The notes: generated from the sequence alone by a model not told the origin. Counted from the stretch's first letter, positions 43,563 to 52,969 are shown. The stretch is 64,000 nucleotides of DNA from Paenibacillus lautus NBRC 15380 (GCF_004000945.1 NZ_BIMF01000001.1:496001-560000); one strand, 5' to 3'. Numbers and translations: made by a program.

Positions 43563-45257
43563 ATGCTAACCATCAGGGACATCCTTCAGATCAAAGCGAT
43601 CGAGGGCATTAAGCTCGTTGCAGGCACAGCAGGAATCGATCACCAAATATCCATTGTGAATATTATTGAGAACCCGGACGTATTCGATTGGCTGGCTTCG
43701 AACGAGCTGCTCTTATCCACCGGATATATTTTTAAAGATAGCGAAGAGCTGCAAAACCGAGTCATTCATGAATTGGCCGCGAACAATTGCGCGGGACTGT
43801 GTATCAAAATGAAACGCTATTTTGACCGAATTCCGCAAAACATGATCGATCTGGCGAACAAGTATGGGCTTCCGCTGCTGGAGCTCCCTTTTGAATACAC
43901 GCTGTCCAAGGTGATCGCGATCATTAATGAGAAGACCAATGCCGATTATGACGCGCTGAATCGCAGATCGCTTGATCTGCATAATGCGCTGTTCAAAATT
44001 CCGCTGGAAGGGGGCGGCATCGAACAAATTTCGGCGGAGCTAGCCGACATCGTCCATAATCCGATCCTGATTCTCGATCGGGATTGGAATCTGCTCTGTT
44101 ATACAGATCATCCGGATAATAAGACGCCGCTGCATGAGTTCTTGTCGCTCCAGAAGAACAGGCCCATCTTCCCGTCCGAGTTTACCGAGGCTATCCCGAC
44201 ATACGTAAGCGAAATCAAGAAATCGATCCAGCGCGACTACGATCACAAGCATCAAACCTTTAAATGCCGCATCATGCCGATCTCCGTGTCCAGCCATGTG
44301 TACGGATACATCGTCATCTTCCAAACTGTTCGCAAGCTGACCGAAGTCGATAATTTGGCGTTAGAGCACGGCTCTACCATTCTTGCCCTCGATCGCATGA
44401 AGGCGAAAGAGCTGGAGGAAGTCAAGCTCAAAATCCGGCATGATTTCTTTGACGACCTGCTGTCCGGCAGCATCACCTCAACCGAGACGCTGCATTCGCA
44501 GTCGGATTTGCATGGGCTGAATATCAACTATACCTATTACTGCATGGTTGTCCATATCGAACCGACCATGCTGGACAACTACAAGGACATCGTGTACCGC
44601 AAATACGAGCTGGAGCATATGGTGAAGAAGTGCGTCAATTTGATCCACGGCTTGTCCAGCAAAGCCAAGGGGGAGCTTACGTGTTACTACCGAAGCCAGC
44701 AGATCATCATATTAGTCGGGAAGAACGAGCATAAACCTCCGGTGACGGTCCATGAAACGAAGGCCTTCGCGAATGAACTGGTCGAGCTATTGACCCGAGA
44801 AATGAAGAAAACACAGTTTCTAATCGGCATCGGCAGCCAGTATAAAACCTTCTCTTCCCTGCATCGAAGTTTCTTCGAAGCCCAGGAAGCCATGCGATTG
44901 ATGCAGCGATTTAAAGACATACGGATCATCTCCCATTTTGAGGACTATGCCGTCTATCATTTTCTTGATTCCAATATCAAGCCTGCCGAGATGGAGGAGT
45001 TCTTCCACAATACGCTTGGCGTGATCCATCACCATGACCAAACGTTCAACACCAGCTTCATCTCCACGCTGGAATACTATTTCATGCACAACCAGAACGT
45101 GACGGAAGCGGCCAAGGCGATGTTCATCCACCGCAACACCTTTATCTATCGCATCGACAAAATCAAAGAGCTGTTGAATTCCAACTTAAAAAACGCGGAC
45201 GAGCTATTCCAGATTCAATTGGCGCTCACGCTCTATCGGCTGCTGAATAAAGGGTAG
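43563..45257 (+). CDS. pucR: PucR-family transcriptional regulator
   Basis: A 564-residue regulator. The N-terminal PucR domain (about 1-125) starts MLTIRDILQIKAIEGIKLVAG and includes NPDVFDWLASNELLLSTGY. A GGDEF-like middle domain follows. The C-terminal HTH_30 is VTEAAKAMFIHRNTFIYRID. B. subtilis PucR governs purine and ureide breakdown in response to allantoin-type metabolites. Divergent placement beside the oxamate carbamoyltransferase operon fits that role. GGTGGG precedes the ATG. Confidence 0.93.
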   Translation: MLTIRDILQIKAIEGIKLVAGTAGIDHQISIVNIIENPDVFDWLASNELLLSTGYIFKDSEELQNRVIHELAANNCAGLCIKMKRYFDRIPQNMIDLANKYGLPLLELPFEYTLSKVIAIINEKTNADYDALNRRSLDLHNALFKIPLEGGGIEQISAELADIVHNPILILDRDWNLLCYTDHPDNKTPLHEFLSLQKNRPIFPSEFTEAIPTYVSEIKKSIQRDYDHKHQTFKCRIMPISVSSHVYGYIVIFQTVRKLTEVDNLALEHGSTILALDRMKAKELEEVKLKIRHDFFDDLLSGSITSTETLHSQSDLHGLNINYTYYCMVVHIEPTMLDNYKDIVYRKYELEHMVKKCVNLIHGLSSKAKGELTCYYRSQQIIILVGKNEHKPPVTVHETKAFANELVELLTREMKKTQFLIGIGSQYKTFSSLHRSFFEAQEAMRLMQRFKDIRIISHFEDYAVYHFLDSNIKPAEMEEFFHNTLGVIHHHDQTFNTSFISTLEYYFMHNQNVTEAAKAMFIHRNTFIYRIDKIKELLNSNLKNADELFQIQLALTLYRLLNKG

Positions 45258-45258
45258 T

Positions 45259-45619
45259 CCACTCCATGAAGAGTTGCTACTTCTGGCCAATGCGGACGAT
45301 GCACTGATGGTCCGAGCAGCGGAATGGATCTACCAGAACGCGTATCCCCCCTTCAGCCATGAGGGCGCTGTCGGATTCGCTGAGCCTCATCCCCGTCCAG
45401 TTTACGCGCCGGCTCCGGAAATCGTACCGCATCGCCCCTTCGGATTTCGTCCGTTCCTTGCGCATCGGCAAGGTGGCCGAGCTGTTGCTGGACACCGAGA
45501 TGACACTGGATCAAATCGCCACCTGCTGCGGATATGAGAACGGCTTGTACCTCAGCCGGGTCTTCTCCAAGAACATGGGCGTGAGTCCGTCCAAATACCG
45601 CGAACAGAATCGGTTATAA
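45259..45619 (+). pseudogene. AraC-family regulator remnant, frameshifted
   Basis: Only the DNA-binding end of an AraC protein remains. One frame gives DALMVRAAEWIYQNAYPPFS. After a one-base shift near 45353-45360 another frame gives ALSDSLSLIPVQFTRRLRKS and continues through IATCCGYENGLYLSRVFSKN to a stop at 45619. The effector domain is missing and the fragment abuts the end of the pucR-like gene. It is a decayed gene, not a functional regulator. Confidence 0.75.
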
Positions 45620-45713
45620 CGCATAACGCATTCGGCCCGGACAGCCAGGCAGCAGTGAGGCGCTTGGTGAATTTGGCAACCTAAGGACAAGCGCCTCGCC
45701 GTTCCTGCACGCT

Positions 45714-45912
45714 CTAACCCTCTTGTTCATCCAAATGCTTGATGCAGTCATAAAGCGAATACGTCCATGCGACGCCGTCCATGCGACGCCGTCCAGGCGA
45801 TGGTCGTCACGGATGTATTGCGCAACTTGACGCCCGTTGACTCATCGCACATCAGTTCCTTTAACGTCTGGCCCAGAAAATAGCCGTGTCGACTGCTTAG
45901 GCTTTGTATCAT
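45714..45912 (-). pseudogene. Histidine-phosphatase-like 3' remnant, frameshifted
   Basis: The minus-strand frame from 45912 reads SSRHGYFLGQTLKELM and NTSVTTIAWT, resembling the second half of phosphoglycerate-mutase-fold phosphatases. It then breaks at a tandem 14-base duplication. In a different frame YSLYDCIKHLDEQEG and a stop at 45714 complete it. The N-terminal half with the RHG motif is absent. Confidence 0.5.
45762..45789. repeat. Tandem 14-bp direct repeat
   Basis: CGTCCATGCGACGC occurs twice in a row, followed by a partial third copy (CGTCCAGGCG). The 28 added bases disrupt the phosphatase-like frame. Confidence 0.85.
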
Positions 45913-45939
45913 TCTTTCATGGATTTAACGTATAAAAAA

Positions 45940-45980
45940 AGCTCATTCCTAACTCATGTTCAAGTTAGAATGAGCCTTTT
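45940..45980. terminator. Hairpin with flanking A/T runs
   Basis: AGCTCATTC-TAACT pairs with AGTTA-GAATGAGC. It has seven As before and four Ts after, so it can terminate in both directions. Confidence 0.75.
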
Positions 45981-46704
45981 CATGTCGGTTCTCTCAAATG
46001 AATATAATCGTGACACCCCTCATCCATATTCATTTTAGTTTTCATTCTTCTAAATATAATAGGATTCAGGTTCCGTCGAAAATGCTGAATGCATTTTCTC
46101 CATCCTTTTCATTCCATTTTCTGAAATATATATATAATTTTCTGAAATAAATCAGACCTATTTTTCTAAGACAAGAGACCGACATCCACTTTGCCAGACT
46201 AAAGCGGACGAGGTCAATTCAAGAGGAATGGGGCCTAATTATTAACGTTTTTGTAATCTTTATACCCAAATTTATGACACTGCTGTCATTTATAAAGGAA
46301 TAATATCCAGGAAATGGTCGGTGCACTTTTTCAAAAAGTACGATAGTCTAATTGCCGAGATGCTAACCAGTTCACCCAAGAAGGGATGCCGCGGATCAAT
46401 CGGATGGACACCCGGTCTTGCTTATCCTTATATCCAGCAACCCCCAATACAGGTTGACGGGGCACCAGCACCTTAGATCATTCAGCATGTTACAGCCACC
46501 ATCAACAGGTGAAGGCTGCTGGCTATTCTCCATTATCCAACTTATCACATCGGAGAACATTTAATTTAGGATGTCAAGGCCGGGCAAGGGATCTCAATTT
46601 TTACGCCCCTCTGATCACTTAATATCAAGCGACCAGGAATGTATCTGAGTACATAGCACGGCGTATGCAGGGGCAAACGCTAAATTAAGGAGGAGTTTAT
46701 ACCA
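45981..46704. other. Long non-coding stretch upstream of the GH3 gene
   Basis: 724 bases without a credible ORF. It holds an AT-rich part with a direct repeat of TTTTCTGAAATA near 46130. A GC-richer part (46340-46600) has a hairpin CAGCCACC...GGTGAAGGCTG near 46492-46518. This may be a structured 5' leader or a degenerated gene. I recognise no known riboswitch. Confidence 0.4.
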
Positions 46705-49386
46705 TTGAAGCTAAAATCTCGATTATTCTCTAAACTAGTTGCACTTACCGTTATAGGTGCCATCGCTGCCGCTCCGCTGCAGATTGTAAGCGCAGAATCG
46801 AATGACGGCGGATCGCGTCCGTGGATGGATACCTCTCAATCCGCTGAGAAACGTACAGAGCTTTTGCTTGACGCCATGACGCTTTCCGAGAAAATTGATT
46901 TTGTTACCGGCAACGTCAATAACAATTACGGGTTTTATAACGCCCCTATTGAACGACTTGGCATTCCCGCGCTGACCATGGCCGACGGGCCAACCGGCGT
47001 GCGGGTCGCCAATCCGGATATTCAGGATAAAAAATCGACGGCTCTCCCTACTCCGATTGCGCTGGCCGCAACCTGGAACACGAAAACCGCCTCGGAGTAC
47101 GGGGACCTGGTGGGCAATGAATCCTTCAACACCACCCATAACGTCCTGCTCGGCCCGGGATTCGATATTGCCCGTCTGCCTTGGGGTTCCCGGAATTTTG
47201 AATCCATGGGCGAAGATCCTTTGCTTCAGTCGAAGATGGGCGTTGCTTATGTCAATGCGGTTCAAAAATACCCGGTTATCGCGACAGCCAAGCATTATCT
47301 GTTGAACAACCAGGAGACCGAGCGTTTCACGGTGAACTCGATCGCAAGTGAACGCGCGATGCAGGAAGTATACCTGCGTCCATTCGCCGCAGCCATCGAG
47401 AAAGCCAGCCTGGGTTCGGCCATGTGCTCCTTTAACGAGATCAACGGCACACCGGCCTGTGAAAATAAAGACGCTTTGACCACGATGCTCAGAGACCAGC
47501 TGAACTTTAATGGTTTCGTCATGAGTGACTACGGTGCCAACTTGAGCACGGCTCCTTCCGCCAACGCGGGCCTCGACTTGGAAACACCCGGAGACCCTTA
47601 CGGATTTTGGGGTTCTAAGCTCATGAACGCCGTTCAAAAGGGCGAAGTTAGTGAAGACGTCATTGACGAGAAGGTAAGTAACATTCTGTTCCAGATGTTT
47701 GACAAAGGGCTTTTTGATCACCCTGCGGTAAATAAGCAGATTCCGGCAGCTGAGCACGGCGCGAAAGCGCAGCAAATTGCCGAAGAAAGCATGGTGCTTC
47801 TGCAAAACAAGGACAAGGCACTGCCGCTGAAAGCAGGCAGTCTGAAATCCATTGCTGTTATCGGTCCGGATGCGGACAACTACGCAACGGTTGGCGGCAG
47901 TTCGCTTGTGAAGCCGACTTATACGGTAAGCCCGCTGGAGGCCATCCGCAAACGTGCCGGAAGCGGCGTTGAAGTAAATTACGCAGCCGGTACCGATCCG
48001 ATTTCCACAGCGGATATTATGAATGGGCCATCGGCCATTCCATCTTCGCTGCTGAGCCCCGTTGATGAGAACGGTAATGTGATTAAAGGTGAGCATGGAC
48101 TTCGCGCGGAATATTTCATTAACACGAATCTTGAAGGCCAACCTTCCGTTGTACGCACGGATGGTCAAGTAAACATGAACCTTGGTTTTTATAACTATGA
48201 CGGATTAAACGGACAGTCCTCTAAACTGACTCCCGTCCCTGGCGATTTGAACGGCAGAATGTCGGCACGCTGGACTGGCGCGATTGCGGCTCCGCAGGAC
48301 GGCGAATATACCCTTTCGCTCTCGAGCTTCGGCTCCAGCAAGCTGTATTTTGACGGCAAGCTTCTGATCGACAATAAAGGGGAGAAAGTGGCTACCGAGA
48401 AAGCGGCGGTGCAGCTGAAAGCCGGCGAAAGCCACAACGTGCGCATTGAATACCGCACGGATTGGACAGATGGCGACAGCGATTTTGGCGGACTGGTCCG
48501 CTTCGGCTGGGAAGCTCCGGAAGAGGTGACCGATTCGAAGATGCAGAAGGCGGTTGATCTTGCGGACAAATCCGACGTTGCCGTCGTGGTGACGCGCACC
48601 TATGAAAGCGAAGGCTACATTGACCGATCCGACCTGGATCTTCCGAATAACCAGGAACAATTGATCAAGAAGGTGGCTGCGGCCAACCCGAATACGATTG
48701 TGGTTCAAATGAGCGGCAGAGCCGTGCAGATGGACGGCTGGAAAGATGACGTTAAATCCATTGTGCAAGCCTGGTATGCCGGGCAGGAACAGGGCGACGC
48801 CATCGCCAGCGTGCTATTCGGCGACGTGAATCCATCCGGTAAACTGCCGGTAACTTTCCCTGTCGACGAGCGTTCCACTCCAGTATCGGATGAAAAGCAG
48901 TTCCCTGGGGTAAACGGAGACGCGAATTACTCCGAAGACATTTACGTAGGATATAAGGGTCATGAGAAAGAAGGCATCAAACCGGCGTTTGCGTTTGGGC
49001 ACGGTCTTTCTTACACGAACTTTGATTATAAAAACCTGAAGACGAAAGCCAAAGGCACCGGGCAGGACTCTACGATTGAAGTCTCGCTTAACCTCCGGAA
49101 TACCGGAGCTGTAACCGGCGCCGAGGTTGTACAGGTCTATACCGGGAAACTCCCAACTAGCGTAGATACACCGTCCAAACAGCTGGCCGGCTTTGCCAAA
49201 ATCGAGCTTAAACCAGGCAAACAGCAGCGCGTAACGGTTGAACTCGATCCTAAGGCCTTCTCTTATTGGGATGAAAATAAAAAGGCCTGGGTCATGCCTT
49301 CCGGAAAAGTGCCGATTTATGTGGGCAGTGCCTCCGACGACATTCGTCTTACAGGCAGCGTCACCGTTAAAGGCTCCGGCAAGTAA
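46705..49386 (+). CDS. Secreted GH3 beta-glucosidase with PA14 domain
   Basis: An 893-residue protein starting at TTG 46705 behind AGGAGG. A signal peptide (about 1-30, cleavage after VSA) sends it outside. The GH3 N-terminal barrel has ALTMADGPTGVR, and its nucleophile Asp lies in GFVMSDYGA (about residue 275). The GH3 C-terminal domain is split by a PA14 domain (about 465-602, with GLRAEYF and GEYTLSLSSFGSSKLYFDG), which narrows the substrate pocket in related enzymes. A fibronectin-III-like domain ends the protein. It cleaves terminal beta-glucosyl or related residues from oligosaccharides. It is transcribed with the GH30 gene, subject to a hairpin between them. Confidence 0.94.
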   Translation: MKLKSRLFSKLVALTVIGAIAAAPLQIVSAESNDGGSRPWMDTSQSAEKRTELLLDAMTLSEKIDFVTGNVNNNYGFYNAPIERLGIPALTMADGPTGVRVANPDIQDKKSTALPTPIALAATWNTKTASEYGDLVGNESFNTTHNVLLGPGFDIARLPWGSRNFESMGEDPLLQSKMGVAYVNAVQKYPVIATAKHYLLNNQETERFTVNSIASERAMQEVYLRPFAAAIEKASLGSAMCSFNEINGTPACENKDALTTMLRDQLNFNGFVMSDYGANLSTAPSANAGLDLETPGDPYGFWGSKLMNAVQKGEVSEDVIDEKVSNILFQMFDKGLFDHPAVNKQIPAAEHGAKAQQIAEESMVLLQNKDKALPLKAGSLKSIAVIGPDADNYATVGGSSLVKPTYTVSPLEAIRKRAGSGVEVNYAAGTDPISTADIMNGPSAIPSSLLSPVDENGNVIKGEHGLRAEYFINTNLEGQPSVVRTDGQVNMNLGFYNYDGLNGQSSKLTPVPGDLNGRMSARWTGAIAAPQDGEYTLSLSSFGSSKLYFDGKLLIDNKGEKVATEKAAVQLKAGESHNVRIEYRTDWTDGDSDFGGLVRFGWEAPEEVTDSKMQKAVDLADKSDVAVVVTRTYESEGYIDRSDLDLPNNQEQLIKKVAAANPNTIVVQMSGRAVQMDGWKDDVKSIVQAWYAGQEQGDAIASVLFGDVNPSGKLPVTFPVDERSTPVSDEKQFPGVNGDANYSEDIYVGYKGHEKEGIKPAFAFGHGLSYTNFDYKNLKTKAKGTGQDSTIEVSLNLRNTGAVTGAEVVQVYTGKLPTSVDTPSKQLAGFAKIELKPGKQQRVTVELDPKAFSYWDENKKAWVMPSGKVPIYVGSASDDIRLTGSVTVKGSGK

Positions 49387-49412
49387 ATCATACGACTCAT
49401 TCTATATTTCAG

Positions 49413-49442
49413 CCTGGGGCGTTGTTCGCCCCGGGACTTTTT
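49413..49442 (+). terminator. Terminator or attenuator between GH3 and GH30 genes
   Basis: CCTGGGGCG / CGCCCCGGG stem followed by ACTTTTTGTTT. It sits only 25 bases before the GH30 start, so it must reduce, not abolish, GH30 expression unless another promoter exists. Confidence 0.75.
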
Positions 49443-49467
49443 GTTTAGGAGAAAGGAGGAACGGAAA

Positions 49468-51030
49468 ATGGAAGACAAGAACGAAGCCGGCACCAAGCTC
49501 CATTCGGACAGAGCGATGAAACCGGAAAACGCACAGCGGCGCAAATGGATCCTGCTAAGCGCACTGCTGGTTCTCACCTTGCTGTTCTACTCCTTGGCCG
49601 TCCCGTCCGGGACGGGAAGCGAAACTTCTGCCGAGGTATGGCTAACGACGGGGGACCAGACCAACCTTTTAACCAAAAAGGCGCCGGTCGTATTCACGAA
49701 CCAAGAGTCAAGCGAGGAAAAGCTCACCGTCAAGGTGAGTCCGGAGGTCCGATATCAAACCATGGACGGTTTTGGCGCAGCGATTACCGGCTCATCAGCC
49801 TATCTGATCAACCATAAAATGACCGAAGCTCAGCGGAGCTCCCTTCTTGGCGACTTGTTTACGGAAGACGGCATCCGCCTCAGCTTTGTCCGACATACGA
49901 TCGGCGCTTCCGATTTTTCCGTGGACGAAAACGGCCAACCGAGCAGCTATACGTATGATGATATAGAATCGGGAACGGATTACGGTCTGGAGCATTTCTC
50001 CATAGACAAGGATGCGGATGTGGTCTCCCTGCTGCAAAACATGCTGAAGAACAATCATGCGGTCAAAATACTGGGCACCCCCTGGACCGCCCCGCCGTGG
50101 ATGAAATATGGAGAGAACACCTACAACGGCTGGTATCTGGATTACACCAATCCCAAGGTTTATGCCGCCTATGCGGATTATTTCGTGAAATATATTCAAG
50201 CGTATGAGGCAAAAGGAATTCCGATTTATGGCCTGACGATTCAAAACGAGCCGGCGTTCACGTCCCCGGACTACCCAAGTATGAGCATGGGAGCCGAGGA
50301 ACAGGCCAGGTTCATCCGGGATTATCTCGGCCCCGCCTTTATCCAGCAAGGGATCGGGACTAAAATTATCGCTTTCGACCACAATTGGAAGCTTGGCGAA
50401 GCGTACGCCGGAAAAGTGCTTGGAGACAGCGTGGCCGCTTCTTACATCGACGGGACTGCGTACCATTGTTATGAAGGTTCACCGGAGGCCATGTCGGCCG
50501 TTCAAAGTGATTTTCCGGACAAAAACATCTATTTCACGGAATGCAGCGGCGGACAATGGAGCCCGGACTTTGGCGATAACTTGAGCTGGCAAATGAGCAA
50601 TCTTATCATGGGTGCGCCGCGCAACGCTGCCAAAACCGTTCTGTTCTGGAACCTGGCCCTTGACCCGGATGGGGGCCCGACCAACGGGGGCTGCGAGGAC
50701 TGTCGTGGTGTGGTTACGGTGAATCCGGCAACGGGAGACGTGGAGAAAAACGTGGAGTATTACGCCCTCGGGCATGCCAGCAAATTTGTGGATTCCGGTG
50801 CTGTCCGGATCGCATCCACCCGTTACGAGGGGAAATTGGAAACCGTGGCTTATGAGAATCCCGACGGCTCTCTCGTTCTGATCGCCGCCAATCCGGGAAC
50901 CGCGGAGCTGACCTTTAGCGCGGAATGGAACGGGAGATCTTTCTCCTACAGCCTGCCTCGCAAAAGCGCTGTCACTTTTAAATGGCTGCCGGGTTCCGGC
51001 AGCCATGACTTTATTAATAGTAAACTATAA
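49468..51030 (+). CDS. Membrane-anchored GH30 glycosidase (glucosylceramidase-type)
   Basis: A 520-residue protein; ATG at 49468 follows AAAGGAGGA. A charged 25-residue head and one hydrophobic helix (about 27-45) act as signal-anchor. The GH30 barrel starts with TMDGFGAAITGSSAYL. The acid/base Glu is in LTIQNEPAFTSPDYPS and the nucleophile Glu in IYFTECSGGQWS. The C-terminal beta domain (ALGHASKFVDSGAVRI) is standard for GH30. Members cleave beta-1,6-glucans, glucosylceramide or beta-xylosides. Pairing with a secreted GH3 enzyme suggests stepwise breakdown of a beta-glucan at the cell surface. Confidence 0.93.
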   Translation: MEDKNEAGTKLHSDRAMKPENAQRRKWILLSALLVLTLLFYSLAVPSGTGSETSAEVWLTTGDQTNLLTKKAPVVFTNQESSEEKLTVKVSPEVRYQTMDGFGAAITGSSAYLINHKMTEAQRSSLLGDLFTEDGIRLSFVRHTIGASDFSVDENGQPSSYTYDDIESGTDYGLEHFSIDKDADVVSLLQNMLKNNHAVKILGTPWTAPPWMKYGENTYNGWYLDYTNPKVYAAYADYFVKYIQAYEAKGIPIYGLTIQNEPAFTSPDYPSMSMGAEEQARFIRDYLGPAFIQQGIGTKIIAFDHNWKLGEAYAGKVLGDSVAASYIDGTAYHCYEGSPEAMSAVQSDFPDKNIYFTECSGGQWSPDFGDNLSWQMSNLIMGAPRNAAKTVLFWNLALDPDGGPTNGGCEDCRGVVTVNPATGDVEKNVEYYALGHASKFVDSGAVRIASTRYEGKLETVAYENPDGSLVLIAANPGTAELTFSAEWNGRSFSYSLPRKSAVTFKWLPGSGSHDFINSKL

Positions 51031-51395
51031 AGACATTGCAGCATCAAGATTCTCACCATTAACTTCATCTAGCATTTCAATGCTATATCCCCGATCTGCC
51101 AGCTGATCTGCGGTTTCATTCTCTTTCTTATAACCGTGGGAGTCGAATCCGCGACGTCTGCGGCGAATTTCTCCTGGGTATCGGCATCAAAGATCATTTT
51201 GCCTCCCCAAACCGCCGTGTCGACGACCTCCTTTCATGCTCCAGTATGGTTCAGAAGCCCCAATCAGCTTTGCCTCTTGTTCAGTGACAGCCTCAGTTTT
51301 AGCAGCACAGTGTATCCCTACACTAAAGCAGCCATAAAAGGGTTACCTTCTATGGCTGTTTGCGCTTGCTCATATTTCGTTTCACTGACACTCAA
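51031..51395 (-). pseudogene. Degenerate stretch with broken minus-strand frames
   Basis: 365 bases with no intact gene. One minus frame gives EVVDTAVWGGKMIFDADTQE followed by KFAADVADS. Another frame, after a shift near 51140, gives ENETADQLADRGYSIEMLDE and a stop near 51028. Both read like protein, so a frameshifted gene is likely. The family is not recognised. Confidence 0.35.
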
Positions 51396-51905
51396 CTAGC
51401 TCTTAATAAACACAATTTTTACGCCAACCACCTGATCCTGCTCATTCACGGCCTTATACACGCCGTAAGCACCATCGCCTATACCGGTACGAGATACGAC
51501 GCCTCCATCCAGGACACCCGCTTCTTCCCCGCTATCGGTGATGTCGCAGCAGGCATAATACCATTCCGTATCCGAGCTGTCCGATGTCGAATCCGCGTCA
51601 GGAATACGGTACTTTTGAATATCAAAAATCCCAGCCTGCCCGCTGTCCACCCCAGCCACGAAAGGACACTTGATCCACTCCAGGAATGCCCCTTGTTCAG
51701 CAACGGATTGATGGTAAGCCGTTAGCTTGGCGTTGGCTTCCCCCCAATTCGGGATCTCTACCTTTTCCACTTCCGAGACCCACATTCCATTCAATGCTGG
51801 CTCCACCACACCCATAATGATGATGCTCGTATCTAATTCATAACACGGATCCGCGACAACCAATTGTCCGGAATTCACTTCAAAATGGTCCAGTTGAATG
51901 ATCAA
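51396..51905 (-). CDS. DUF4241-like protein
   Basis: A 169-residue cytoplasmic protein; TTG at 51905 with GGAGG 8 bases upstream is preferred to TTG at 51920. Conserved-looking segments are LVVADPCYEL, GVDSGQAGIFD, WYYACCDIT and GVVSRTGIGDGAYGVY, which match the DUF4241 pattern. Two adjacent Cys (YYACCD) and an acidic, Ser-rich loop stand out. The function is unknown. It is monocistronic, followed by a degenerate stretch on the same strand. Confidence 0.7.
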   Translation of the reverse strand: MIIQLDHFEVNSGQLVVADPCYELDTSIIIMGVVEPALNGMWVSEVEKVEIPNWGEANAKLTAYHQSVAEQGAFLEWIKCPFVAGVDSGQAGIFDIQKYRIPDADSTSDSSDTEWYYACCDITDSGEEAGVLDGGVVSRTGIGDGAYGVYKAVNEQDQVVGVKIVFIKS

Positions 51906-52015
51906 TGAAGATACCTCCAATAACTGCGTATGATGATTCTATTTTAGCACGTATCATAGCGTTCGAGGCCTTGTATCGTTTACATTTTACCCTGAGCAGA
52001 CACCAGCCAACGCCC

Positions 52016-52762
52016 CTATAGCATTGCTTTCACATGGTCGAGCGAAATCTTGACACTGTCATAGCCATCGATCTTGATACGGTCCTGCTCAATGACGACC
52101 CACTCGTAGCCCGAGGACTTGGCCTTCTCGATAATGCCCTTCAAATCGAGAAGGCCCGTTCCTACCTCGGTCATCTCTTTGTCTTCTTTATTGACCATAT
52201 CCTTCACGTGAACCGTCTTGCAGCGCGAACCGAAGGTATCCATGACTTCTACGGGTTCACGGTCGGCATGCGTTGTCCAGAACATATCGATTTCAAAGCT
52301 GAGCTCCGCTTCGGTTGTTGCTTCTCGCAGCATCTCTAAAATCGGTTTCTCCCCAAACTCATTCGTGAACTCATGATAATGGTTGTGATATAGAAGTTCC
52401 ATACCGGCTACCTTGATCTTCGGGCCAATCGCTTTTACGATCGCGATTAGGCTATGTACGTCTTCCATGGATTCAATCTTATAGTACGGAATCACGATGT
52501 AGGAAGAGCCGATCACTTGATTGTAAGCGATAACCTCGTCCAGACGATCCATGAGCTCCTCCATCCGCGTATGGCTGCCCATGGCTTCCAGCCCCGCCTT
52601 CTCCAACAACGACTTCATCTCTTCTGCCGGAATATCAGCAAATCCCGCAAATTCAACGCCATCATACCCGGCCTCCCTTACCTTTATAATCTTCGCAGCG
52701 AAATCTTCCTGATCGTAATCTCGCAAAGTATACAGCTGTAACGCAACCTTCAGATTTGTCAT
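52016..52762 (-). CDS. Sugar phosphate isomerase/epimerase (xylose-isomerase-like TIM barrel)
   Basis: A 248-residue AP_endonuc_2-fold protein. Barrel strands include VALQLYTLRDY, GYDGVEFAGF, LLYHNHYHEF (metal-binding His), ELSFEIDMFWTTHAD, KTVHVKDM and WVVIEQDRI (metal-binding Glu). Such enzymes isomerise or epimerise sugars, inositols or keto-sugars. It is divergent from the ABC operon starting at 52970, with 207 bases between, which suggests it processes the sugar that operon imports. Confidence 0.88.
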   Translation of the reverse strand: MTNLKVALQLYTLRDYDQEDFAAKIIKVREAGYDGVEFAGFADIPAEEMKSLLEKAGLEAMGSHTRMEELMDRLDEVIAYNQVIGSSYIVIPYYKIESMEDVHSLIAIVKAIGPKIKVAGMELLYHNHYHEFTNEFGEKPILEMLREATTEAELSFEIDMFWTTHADREPVEVMDTFGSRCKTVHVKDMVNKEDKEMTEVGTGLLDLKGIIEKAKSSGYEWVVIEQDRIKIDGYDSVKISLDHVKAML

Positions 52763-52969
52763 GCCTAATCCGCCTCATTTCCGATGTTAAGTTATGGCTT
52801 AGATCCTGCACCATTCTAGCACAAACCTATTTACGGGGAATCAACAATTGCGGCTTTCCGGACAACAAGTCATTTTTTCAATCATTTCAGACATTATTTT
52901 TACAGATACGCGTTCACCTTGTCTGCTAAGATATTAAACATGATTCTACTAGAGAAGGGTGTTGTCAAA

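Noticed and set aside
45762..45789. The tandem 14-bp repeat as a CRISPR-like or VNTR array
   Set aside because: Only two full copies without spacers; it is best explained as a local duplication within a decayed gene.
46330..46700. A possible riboswitch upstream of the GH3 gene
   Set aside because: No conserved core of any riboswitch class that I know could be matched; reported only as an unexplained leader.
46735..48168. A 477-codon minus-strand ORF inside the GH3 gene
   Set aside because: It lies wholly opposite well-defined GH3 motifs and lacks a ribosome binding site; a shadow frame.
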